Source: M30B19 sp041741535
GTDB lineage: Bacteria > Planctomycetota > Planctomycetia > Pirellulales > Pirellulaceae
Reading direction: 5' to 3'
Assembly: GCA_041741535.1 (NCBI GenBank)
Contig: JBGSJV010000187.1
Location: 1-64,000 of the forward strand
DNA length: 64,000 nucleotides
In this document: positions 28,093 to 35,852 of the stretch, in pieces
How the letters are laid out: each line of letters starts with the position of its first letter
Position numbering within the stretch: the first letter of the stretch is position 1
The notes under the pieces: model-generated
Databases searched by the model: none
The model's input: only the letters and a program-made list of their open reading frames with translations
What the model was told of the DNA's origin: nothing
Position numbers and translations under genes: made by a program

Positions 28093-28938
28093 TTAACCAA
28101 TCATAGCCCACACCCCAAAAGTCAATAATCCGGTGGAGCAAACAAAGATTCCAAACGCGAGCATCTTGAGTTGAAACGCCGTTCGTAATCCCAACGATTT
28201 CAAGAGTTGTTGGCCAGCACGCGAAGTCGCCAAACCATGCGTTGGCAACCACATCAAGTAACCACCATAAATCCAGCCGGAAACGCCGACCGCCCCGCTG
28301 AGGAGACCTCCAACCCGAGTAGCCGTGTCGGGGTTTCGATTATCGAACAAAAAATAATAACCAACAGCAGCCGCAACCCCGCCGATTACCACGCTTACGG
28401 CTAACCAAGCCATTTGTCGGTGGTAACCGATGGCTCCAACATCTTTGACGTCCGCTATTTCGTCCAATTGACCACGAATGTCGGCCAAGCAATCACTTAG
28501 CGATTGCAGTGTTAGTCCACTGCGGAACGGACGTCCGACGGCGCGGGCTACTTTTGACGGAAACAGACAACGACCGAAACCATAGATCGCTTCCAAGACC
28601 AACCAAGCCAAAAACATGGCGATTCCGTTTCGTTGGCGCCACTCTCGTCTCTTGGCGTAGCGACGGTGGGTGCTTACGCCGGAAAGTCGCGGAGCTTGGT
28701 TATATCCCGCCGCCCTAAATTCCAAGTCCGAATCCCCCAGCCTTCCCACAATCTTTGCAGAAACTCTCCCACTGTAGTCCAAAGTGTCCAAGTCGGCGTT
28801 GATTTCACACTCCATTGTTTGGTACGCTTCGTCCGACTCCAAATGTTTCCTCAGTTGGTCTTCGACGTACTTCACCAACAAATCCGGCTGTGGGATTTCC
28901 GTCGAAGCAGTGTATTGGACTTGGACCCGATGCTTCAT
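28093..28938 (-). CDS. Membrane protein of unknown function
   Basis: The product has 281 residues. The N-terminal part (1-90) is soluble, charged and possibly alpha/beta. A hydrophobic segment lies at about 105-125, a helical linker at 130-170, then three membrane segments in the last 105 residues. The ATG lies 58 bp downstream of a second minus-strand membrane-protein gene, so the two may be co-transcribed. I do not recognise a family. It lies just inside the left end of the island. Confidence 0.68.
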   Translation of the reverse strand: MKHRVQVQYTASTEIPQPDLLVKYVEDQLRKHLESDEAYQTMECEINADLDTLDYSGRVSAKIVGRLGDSDLEFRAAGYNQAPRLSGVSTHRRYAKRREWRQRNGIAMFLAWLVLEAIYGFGRCLFPSKVARAVGRPFRSGLTLQSLSDCLADIRGQLDEIADVKDVGAIGYHRQMAWLAVSVVIGGVAAAVGYYFLFDNRNPDTATRVGGLLSGAVGVSGWIYGGYLMWLPTHGLATSRAGQQLLKSLGLRTAFQLKMLAFGIFVCSTGLLTFGVWAMIG

Positions 28939-28996
28939 GCGCTAGCTTTCCGAGATATCTGGTTGAGTGGAGCGGCCAACGGTCGCTGCCACCGTT

Positions 28997-29530
28997 TCAG
29001 TGGTTTTCCATCTGAGTGATGGCCGCCCGCCACGTGCGAACGGCTTGACCAAAGATAGAGCGGTTGTTGAGGAACTGAGGAATTCGCGTGCTAGGCCGTT
29101 GTGTGTCCTTGGGCATCAAGAATAAGAAAGTCTTCTCGCGAGGGCCAGATTTGCTCGGCGTGCGTTCCGTTTCCACCCGGACGTCCAGTAGATTATTGAA
29201 CTTCCAAGATTCCAACCGATGAACGGTGCGAAACACCAACCCGTCACGATAAACCGCCAACCGATAGAACCATAAGTAACTGGCGAAATAAACAAATCCT
29301 GCAGTCAACGCAGTCAAAGGCAACATGGTAATCAGGGAGAACAAATCGATTTCCCCTTGTGCGACGAGCGTTACCCACATCACGCTGACGGCCAACCAAA
29401 TGATCAGCAGAAGGACAGCAGGACCGAGGGCCATGTAGGTCACAATCCTTCCTGGTCGAAACTCGTGCAGCAGCTCCCCCTGGTTGGTTTCTTCGAAATT
29501 TGGCGGCGGAACAGCCTGGTTCATCGGCAA
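28997..29530 (-). CDS. Two-helix membrane protein, PH-like C-terminus
   Basis: The product has 177 residues. Two hydrophobic segments (about 28-55 and 62-85) are followed by a soluble part starting WFYRLAVYRDGLVFRTVHR. This pattern recalls bacterial PH-like membrane-associated domains (YcxB/DUF304 type), but the match is only general. The start could be Met1 or Met3. It is transcribed away from the caspase gene. Confidence 0.62.
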   Translation of the reverse strand: MPMNQAVPPPNFEETNQGELLHEFRPGRIVTYMALGPAVLLLIIWLAVSVMWVTLVAQGEIDLFSLITMLPLTALTAGFVYFASYLWFYRLAVYRDGLVFRTVHRLESWKFNNLLDVRVETERTPSKSGPREKTFLFLMPKDTQRPSTRIPQFLNNRSIFGQAVRTWRAAITQMENH

Positions 29531-29885
29531 CTCGTTTTTGTTGGAGAAGTAAACAAAAGGCTTGCGATGTTGATCATCCGTCGTGTTGACGAAGGCCGGA
29601 ACGTCTGGCGGCGGACATCGGCACCCGTCCGATTAAGTCTCACGGAATGATGGCATTCGGTCCAGCGGAGCAACCGTGAATCTTCGGAGAATTGTCCGCT
29701 CGCTACATCAACGACGGCCCAGTCGTCGTATGGCAAGTCGGGCTAATCAACTTTACCTCTACATTGTTTGACAGTCGAGAATGGATGCGTTATCCTGCTC
29801 CAGAAGATGCTAAGCAATGTATCGAAGACACAATGTCCGTTCGATGTTCGCTCTCGTAGATAATAGCTTTACATGGGAGGTTTTC
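29531..29885. other. Divergent promoter region upstream of the caspase-serpin-tad genes
   Basis: 355 bp separate the minus-strand membrane-protein genes from the long plus-strand series. No gene is convincing here. It should contain the promoter of the caspase-led operon. I could not fix -35/-10 boxes with confidence. GGGAGG at 29875-29880 is the ribosome binding site for the GTG at 29886. Confidence 0.5.
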
Positions 29886-31940
29886 GTGCGAAACGAAATG
29901 ATGATCGGTAGGCTTCTCTTGGCCGTTCTGGTGGCCGCAACGCTGCTGGTCGATTGCGTTTGGGGCCAGGGAAAACTTTACGTATTGGTGGTTGCGGACA
30001 CAGAAAATGTGGCGGACCCGGAGAGCACCATCGGCAGTAGCTGCCTGGCTGACGTAAGTTCGATACAAAGCACCTTGCGAAAATTGGCAGGAATCCAGCC
30101 GCAACCCTATGAGATCAAAACGGTCGTTGGCGATCAGTTTACGCCAGAAAACCTCCGCCGCGCGGTAGCAGATCTCGCTCGGAAAGCGGGTAGCCAAGAT
30201 GCCATCTATTTCCACTACAGCGGGCATGGCTCGTTCGCCAATGGAGATTACATACTCGAACTGAAAGATGGAACGGTACCGCGCGGCGAGGTTGTGGAAG
30301 CCGTTCAGAGCTCGAATGCCCGCTTGCAGTTGATCGTCTCCGATGCCTGTGCTGTGGTCCGCGATTCCGACTACGACAAAAATGTTTATAAAGCGCGCAG
30401 CGAAGACTACCAGCAAAAAAATGGCCTTTCACCCCTGTATCGTCGATTGTTTGTGGAATGCTCCGGTGTCGTTGATATTGTCTCGGCCAGTGAAGGGGAA
30501 TTGGCAGATAGCTATGGCAACAAGGAAAAAGGGGGGGTATTCACATGGCAAATGCTAGAGACGTTGGCAACCAATGAGTCGAACGACCAACTAACCTGGG
30601 AACAGGTCATCGAAACGGCGGCTAAATCGACGAGCGAAGAATTTGCGAAGAACCATAGCGAGGGTCTGCGGCGGCCATCCGATTCACAAATTCAATACAC
30701 ACAATCGCCTCGCTCGCTACGACTGGCGGTGCAGTACCGCAAGCCGGAACCAGAGGTGGTCGTGGTGAACGGCCCAACAAAAATCGACCCGGATACGGGT
30801 TCCCTGTATCACGAACGGCAAACGCTGCAAAGTGGTGTCGTCTTGGACACCGTGCGAGTCGATCAAAACAAGACCGCCGATAAGTTCCCTGGATCCGATG
30901 GAACTTGGTTGTGGCGGCATGAAGGGTTGACCGTCGTCGCGTCCAACCAATCGGCTCCGACAAACTACTGGTTCTCGGAACGCCTCGGTACTGGCTTCTT
31001 TGCCCCTCGGGATGGATTTGTTTTTGCGGTCAACTCGCTCGAGGGAACACCCGGCAACAATCTGCGTATGTCCGATGGCCACCGTTGGTTGTTGGAATAC
31101 GGCGAATCGATTCGCGAGTTCAACGGTCGTCAAATACGCACACTCAGCGACTTGCAGAATCAAATAAATGGTGCGGGGAACCAGTTTTCACTTGTCGTTT
31201 GGGACGGTGATGTAGCGAATCAACTCAGCGGGGATTTCGAATCCGGCGGAGCGGACGTCGACAACATGGATGGTGGGGCCGATGGTAGCTTGGGTGGAAT
31301 GACTCAGCTTGGCATTGAATTAAGCGACTCCCTGGAGGGTTCTGCGATCGTCGTCGCCGTGATGAGCGACAGCGCGGCTGAAAACCTAATGAATAATGCC
31401 GGGGATGTGATTCGCCTTGAGGTTGGCGACGAAATCTATTCGATCAATGGGCAACGGGTGAGTAGCGCTGAACACGCAAGCCGATTGATCCAATCGGCTC
31501 GCGGACGAACAGCCCTGCAAGTGCGAGACATCAACACGGGCAATATACTGACTCTCACGGCGAATCTGCCCGGTGGGGGAAATCCCGGTGGGGGCAATCC
31601 CGGTGGGGGCAATCCCGGTGGGGGCAATCCCGGTGGGGGCAATCCCGGCGGCGGGCGAGTTCCGTTAGGAGTTACTTTGATTACGACAAACCAAGGGGTC
31701 ATGATTCAAAGCGTCACTCCGGGGTCCCCTGCAACCCGCTGCGTCGAACTCTCGACTGGGCAGACGGGGATCCAACTGGAAGCGGGTGACTTTATCTTAG
31801 CGGTCAATGGAACGAGCGTCAGTGATCAGCAAACTGCCGTGCAGTTGATCAATCAAACCAACGGATCATTGGAGCTGCTGGTTGAGGATCACAAGTCTGG
31901 TCAAGCGTATCAATTGCAAACCGAGTTGAGAAATCGTTAG
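29886..31940 (+). CDS. Secreted caspase-fold (peptidase C14) protein with PDZ domains
   Basis: The product has 684 residues. A signal peptide (about 1-27, LLLAVLVAATLLVDCVWGQ) leads into a p20-like caspase domain (about 28-250). His114 in YFHYSGHG and Cys155 in VSDACAV form the expected catalytic dyad, so it should be an active cysteine peptidase. The second half holds three PDZ-like units: a partial one at about 395-450, one at about 475-555, and a C-terminal one at about 595-684. A Gly-Pro-Asn linker encoded by 15-bp repeats separates the last two. PDZ domains usually bind C-termini or exposed peptides. I chose the GTG because of its strong GGGAGG site and immediate signal peptide. The next genes follow at 9 and 13 bp, the second being a serpin. 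Secretion makes a role outside the cytoplasm likely. Confidence 0.92.
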   Translation: MRNEMMIGRLLLAVLVAATLLVDCVWGQGKLYVLVVADTENVADPESTIGSSCLADVSSIQSTLRKLAGIQPQPYEIKTVVGDQFTPENLRRAVADLARKAGSQDAIYFHYSGHGSFANGDYILELKDGTVPRGEVVEAVQSSNARLQLIVSDACAVVRDSDYDKNVYKARSEDYQQKNGLSPLYRRLFVECSGVVDIVSASEGELADSYGNKEKGGVFTWQMLETLATNESNDQLTWEQVIETAAKSTSEEFAKNHSEGLRRPSDSQIQYTQSPRSLRLAVQYRKPEPEVVVVNGPTKIDPDTGSLYHERQTLQSGVVLDTVRVDQNKTADKFPGSDGTWLWRHEGLTVVASNQSAPTNYWFSERLGTGFFAPRDGFVFAVNSLEGTPGNNLRMSDGHRWLLEYGESIREFNGRQIRTLSDLQNQINGAGNQFSLVVWDGDVANQLSGDFESGGADVDNMDGGADGSLGGMTQLGIELSDSLEGSAIVVAVMSDSAAENLMNNAGDVIRLEVGDEIYSINGQRVSSAEHASRLIQSARGRTALQVRDINTGNILTLTANLPGGGNPGGGNPGGGNPGGGNPGGGNPGGGRVPLGVTLITTNQGVMIQSVTPGSPATRCVELSTGQTGIQLEAGDFILAVNGTSVSDQQTAVQLINQTNGSLELLVEDHKSGQAYQLQTELRNR
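31569..31643 (+). repeat. Five tandem 15-bp units coding a Gly-rich linker
   Basis: The unit CCCGGTGGGGGCAAT (first copy with A for C) is repeated five times, with a sixth degenerate copy to 31655. Each unit codes Pro-Gly-Gly-Gly-Asn. The units are almost identical at the DNA level, so the tract is likely recent or prone to slippage. Gain or loss of whole units keeps the frame. Confidence 0.92.
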
Positions 31941-31949
31941 AGGGAAAGC

Positions 31950-33206
31950 ATGGTCATGAAGAAACAACACAGCCTTTGGCTAATGATTGGATTGGTCTCG
32001 ATGGCAGGACTTTGTTTTGCCAATAGCGAGGTCGATGTGCGAGAGACGCCGACCGAACGGTCCTTAGCGACCTCGGCCAGTATCGAATCATTGATTGACA
32101 GCAAAGCTGCCGAATTAGGTGGCGAGTTACGCATGGGCGGGATTCGGGAATTGGTCATCCGCGTCGAAGGAACATTTGAGGACGCACTGCGCAACAAGAT
32201 CATGAACGCCTTGCGAAGCGCCTTGATGGACCAGGGCTTGCAAGTCGCAAAAACGGGTCGGGCCAAGAATTTCCTGATGGTTACCGTCAAGATGGTGCCA
32301 CCCAAAAGCGACCAAGATCAACCGCCGTACTACACGTTGGGATTTGCGGTGCACGATAGCAACCAACAACCACAGGGGCCACCACTAAAGTTCACCCTCG
32401 AGCAGAAGAACTCTGAAGAGATTGCCCGCGAATTGGCGATCCCCCTGGATCGGAGCGATCGTCGTACCGGGGCGTCGTCTCCCTTGCCGGCCTCGGTTGT
32501 GGATGCGGCGGTCGTTGGATACTTGGATCCGGACACTTCCAAGGTGCCACTTGTGCCTGGCTCTACCAAACCAAACAATCAAGCGCCGCAAACGGCTTTA
32601 CGTCCCAACCTGGGACAACTCCCGCAACAGCACATTCAAGATGGCGTGGTGTACGCAAAAAAGGATGGCATGTTCGGGATACAAATGCGCAGCAACGACA
32701 AACCGCTTACGCACAGCATTTATCGCGATGGACTGGCGATGGTGGAGTTCAAGTCCGAAGAGTACTACGAAGTTGCGTTGTACAACCACGCCCCGTTTGA
32801 TGTCTTGGTCAACCTGCAAATTGATGGCGTGGACAGTGGATTCTTTTCCAAGACCAAACGTTTGTTATGGTACATTCCGGCCGGAAAGTCGACGGTGATC
32901 CGCGGTTGGCAGAAGGACAACCAAACTGCCAACAAGTTCTCAATCGTAGCCAAAGAGGATTCTTTAGCCTATCAACAGGGATTTTCCATGAATGTTGGCA
33001 CAGTTCATGCAAATTTCTTCCGTGCGTTTAACAACCGAGAGGAACTCCTTCGGGACCCTGAAGAAAAGGCATTAGCGAACACTCGAAATTCGGTGGGGAC
33101 TGGGGTTGGTCCCGAACATCAGGCCAAGGTTCTGACGGTGCAAAAGATCCCGGGTGCAATGCGAGCCGGTGTTTCGATTCGCTACGACCGAACGGCCAAC
33201 GAGTGA
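31950..33206 (+). CDS. Secreted protein of unknown function between caspase and serpin
   Basis: The product has 418 residues. A signal peptide (about 1-25) is followed by an alpha/beta part (about 40-165), a short linker, and a beta-rich C-terminal domain (about 225-418) beginning VYAKKDGMFGIQM. I do not recognise either domain. The start has an AGAGGGAAAG site. It lies 9 bp after the caspase stop and 13 bp before the serpin start, so all three are almost certainly one transcript. It could be a substrate, scaffold or third partner of the peptidase and inhibitor. That is inference from position only. Confidence 0.75.
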   Translation: MVMKKQHSLWLMIGLVSMAGLCFANSEVDVRETPTERSLATSASIESLIDSKAAELGGELRMGGIRELVIRVEGTFEDALRNKIMNALRSALMDQGLQVAKTGRAKNFLMVTVKMVPPKSDQDQPPYYTLGFAVHDSNQQPQGPPLKFTLEQKNSEEIARELAIPLDRSDRRTGASSPLPASVVDAAVVGYLDPDTSKVPLVPGSTKPNNQAPQTALRPNLGQLPQQHIQDGVVYAKKDGMFGIQMRSNDKPLTHSIYRDGLAMVEFKSEEYYEVALYNHAPFDVLVNLQIDGVDSGFFSKTKRLLWYIPAGKSTVIRGWQKDNQTANKFSIVAKEDSLAYQQGFSMNVGTVHANFFRAFNNREELLRDPEEKALANTRNSVGTGVGPEHQAKVLTVQKIPGAMRAGVSIRYDRTANE

Positions 33207-33219
33207 AGGAATTCTTGCC

Positions 33220-34695
33220 ATGGCTTGGCTTCGTTTTTTGATGTTGCTCTTGGTCGGTTGTTGCTGGGGATGTGAGGCAACGTTGGCGGCGCCTCAGTCT
33301 CCCGCGACAGTTTCAATTCATGTCGAGCCCAATCGTATTGCTCGGCGAGTCTACCAAGTGATGTCGCGTGAGGCTCCCAATCGAAATTGGGTTTTATGTC
33401 CGTATGGACTGACGCAAGTAGTCGGCCAATTGTCGGAGGGAGCGAGAGGGAAAAGTCGTAGCGAACTGCGCAACGCGGTGCTAGGCGGAAATCGCGTCGA
33501 CCCCGATATGACAAAGGAGTCCCTAACAGACGCCTGGAGACAATGGTATCTAGCATCCGCTCCTGTGGAAAATCAATTCCCGGGACAAGTCGCAGAGAAC
33601 GGGCGCTATGGGGTTGTTGTCACGGAGTTGAATGCGGACGAATCCGCCGAAGCCCTCGTTGTGGGGGACTTGATCTTGGTTGCCAACGGTAGGCCGGTTC
33701 GCTCCGTACAAGATTGGGAAACGATCGTTCGCACCAGCGAAGCAGAATTAGTGCTAGACGGCTTCGACTCGAAAGGCGGAACCGTCTTTCGCGATCGCCG
33801 CGTCAAGGTGTCACGAACTCCGGCACTTCATTCGGAGACTGGAAATTTAAAGAACTACAACTTATTTCTCTACAATGCATCGTTGATGCCCAGCGATGCG
33901 TTCACGGCGTGGATCCGCGAGGTTTTCAGTTGTTCTGTGGCAACGGTTCCGAGTTTGGATGCGACCGCCTTGGCATCGCCGGAAGTGGCAGATTGGCTGC
34001 AACAAGTGACGAACCAACAGTTCGGCCCATCGGCGTTGGAAGGTTTGGCGCTAAGCGAGGCCCAATTCCTGTTGGTTAATCTCTGCAAGTTTCGGTCCGC
34101 ATGGGATGGGACGGCGAACTTGATCGATGATTTTGAGTTTCGCGGCTTTGACAGTTTGCAGCGGGTTCCAGGAGTTTCCGTTAAAGGAAACGTCGAGAGC
34201 TTTGCTTGGGATGGCCATCAAGTCGTCGTCGTGCCGCTGCGCGATTCCAATTTTGTACTCCGGATTTTCTTACCGGCAAACGAAGGGCCGGATGGATTGC
34301 AGCAGCTACTTTCGAACATGGCCAATTTCCCTGTGACTTTGGAGCCACAAGAATCTGTCAAAACAGAGCTACGACTGCCCATCTTGGAAGTTGCCAATAT
34401 CATCGAACGACCTGAGATTGCGGCTTTGTTGGGTTTGGAGATTTCGCTTTCTCCAGATGCCAATTTTTCGGAGATCGATGGTAGATCTGCGATAGGCTCG
34501 ATGGTACAATCGACGCGAGTTCGGTTGGACCTACAAGGAGTGTTGGCCGAATCTGTGACCGCAGCGACCGGGGTACCGCGGAGTGCGGATCGAGGCGACT
34601 ATCGCCAATTGAAGATCGATCGCCCGTTTGTATTCGAACTGGCTCATCGTTCTGGCAGCGTGATTTTTCAAGGACAGTTTGTAACCCTTCAATAA
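33220..34695 (+). CDS. Secreted serpin with an inserted PDZ domain
   Basis: The product has 491 residues. The N-terminus is a signal peptide, possibly of lipoprotein type (LVGC at 11-14). Serpin landmarks follow in order: NWVLCPYGLTQVVGQLSEGA (56-75, the NxxxSP helix B region), FLLVNLCKFRSAWDG (283-297), VVVVPLRDSNFVLRIFLP (335-352), the reactive-loop hinge from Gly440 with Thr447, and DRPFVFEL near 467-474. Between the N-terminal helices and the rest, residues about 127-200 form a PDZ-like domain (GVVVTEL...GDLILVANGRPV). Counting from the hinge puts P1 at Arg454; counting back from DRPF gives Arg458. Serpins trap serine or cysteine proteases by suicide cleavage, and the nearby caspase is an obvious candidate target. 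GAAGGA nine bases upstream supports the start. Confidence 0.88.
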   Translation: MAWLRFLMLLLVGCCWGCEATLAAPQSPATVSIHVEPNRIARRVYQVMSREAPNRNWVLCPYGLTQVVGQLSEGARGKSRSELRNAVLGGNRVDPDMTKESLTDAWRQWYLASAPVENQFPGQVAENGRYGVVVTELNADESAEALVVGDLILVANGRPVRSVQDWETIVRTSEAELVLDGFDSKGGTVFRDRRVKVSRTPALHSETGNLKNYNLFLYNASLMPSDAFTAWIREVFSCSVATVPSLDATALASPEVADWLQQVTNQQFGPSALEGLALSEAQFLLVNLCKFRSAWDGTANLIDDFEFRGFDSLQRVPGVSVKGNVESFAWDGHQVVVVPLRDSNFVLRIFLPANEGPDGLQQLLSNMANFPVTLEPQESVKTELRLPILEVANIIERPEIAALLGLEISLSPDANFSEIDGRSAIGSMVQSTRVRLDLQGVLAESVTAATGVPRSADRGDYRQLKIDRPFVFELAHRSGSVIFQGQFVTLQ

Positions 34696-34727
34696 ACATT
34701 GATACTAGCGGGATTGGGAGAAAACAG

Positions 34728-34970
34728 ATGTTGTGGATCATGACGACCGGTCGACTGAAGGTGACGAAGTGGTTGCGTGACTTCCATAAAGACCGGTCCG
34801 GTGCCGGTTCGGTGGATAATGTAATGTGGATTGCCGTCGGCGCACTGATTTTGGTTGTCGTTGTCAGTTTGGTGGCTGTATTTTGGGAGTCGATCAAAAA
34901 TGCCGTCGACTCGATTTTAGGTCCGGGCGGAGGCGATAAAGGTGGCAAACAAATCAAGGATTTTGGTTAG
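34728..34970 (+). CDS. Small Flp-pilin-like protein
   Basis: The product has 80 residues. A short basic leader ending DRSGAGSVDN is followed by one hydrophobic helix (about 33-53) and a Gly/Lys-rich tail. Size, layout and position at the head of a Tad locus fit a Flp-type major pilin. The usual Gly-x4-Glu-Tyr processing motif is replaced by Gly-Ala-Gly-Ser-Val-Asp-Asn, so cleavage by the prepilin peptidase at 42773 is uncertain. It starts 32 bp after the serpin stop, with a GGGAGAA site. Confidence 0.68.
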   Translation: MLWIMTTGRLKVTKWLRDFHKDRSGAGSVDNVMWIAVGALILVVVVSLVAVFWESIKNAVDSILGPGGGDKGGKQIKDFG

Positions 34971-35117
34971 TTTGCAACGGCGAAGCCGTCGGCAGCTAAG
35001 TAGGCTTGAGAGCCCTGATCTAGCGACTGCGTTGGTGGGGCCTCGAAGACTCATGGATGAGGCAACCGTTATCTGCCCAATCCCCCTCTAACTTGATTGA
35101 TTGCCGAGTACCACATC

Positions 35118-35774
35118 ATGTTGAGTCGAACGATACTGGCGATCCTTTTGCCAATCGTCTTTGGGCTGTTGGCGGCTGTCATGCATTATCGCACCCTGCA
35201 AGGTCAAAAGGGCGAAATGCACTCTTATCTGGTCGCGGCCGAGCGACTAGCGTTGGGAGGGAAACTTCGGACGGTTGGGGATGGCATCAACGTGGCCAAC
35301 ATCAAATTGCCATCGACCTTGAAATTGGATCAGCAGTTCATCTCTACGGACCAAGCGGTTTTGTATGATGGGCTGGCCTTGACTCGGCAACTCGAACCGG
35401 GCACGCCTATTCTTCGGAGTGACTTGGCAACGCCGGAAGTGTTTCGGCTAACGGCGGGAAAAGTAGCGGTTAATGTTTCTTTGGAAGGGGTCAAATACGA
35501 ACCCCGTTTTCTGGCTGTCGGCGAGCCCGTGCGATTTGTCTACGAAGACTTTGAGTTCGAGGAGCCTGTTTTTCGCCTGACTGCACCTTTTCGTGTCGTG
35601 GCCATTGGCGACGGAACGACCTTAGCAGCACGGGCGACGGACGGACGTCCGACGACAATCTGTATCGAAGTCGATGAGGAATTGGACACGGACGTCAACG
35701 CCCAGTTGCTGCTAGAGTTGATCGCGCAGAATCGAATTGTTGCCATCGCGTTTGGAGCTCGATCACCGGGCTAA
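35118..35774 (+). CDS. SAF-domain protein, CpaB/RcpC-like
   Basis: The product has 218 residues with an N-terminal signal anchor (about 1-22), then a region with the SAF-type turn (VLYDGLALTRQLEPGTPILRSDL cut at about 85-107). CpaB/RcpC proteins sit in the periplasm and help assemble Flp pili, often next to the secretin. The family assignment rests on this SAF-like motif, size and place in the locus. The ATG at 35118 is preferred to a TTG at 35097. Confidence 0.66.
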   Translation: MLSRTILAILLPIVFGLLAAVMHYRTLQGQKGEMHSYLVAAERLALGGKLRTVGDGINVANIKLPSTLKLDQQFISTDQAVLYDGLALTRQLEPGTPILRSDLATPEVFRLTAGKVAVNVSLEGVKYEPRFLAVGEPVRFVYEDFEFEEPVFRLTAPFRVVAIGDGTTLAARATDGRPTTICIEVDEELDTDVNAQLLLELIAQNRIVAIAFGARSPG

Positions 35775-35852
35775 ATGGTGGGACTGCTGTACTTGTTGTC
35801 CCGGAGCATTCCACTACAACGCACGACTGGCCGGCCGAATTGAAATGTCCCA

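Noticed and set aside
29521..29736. 71-codon minus-strand frame upstream of the PH-like membrane gene
   Set aside because: No ribosome binding site, odd composition, and it overlaps the start of the better-supported gene.
31569..31655. Possible CRISPR-like repeat array
   Set aside because: The 15-bp units have no spacers and stay in frame inside the caspase gene; they encode a Gly-rich linker.
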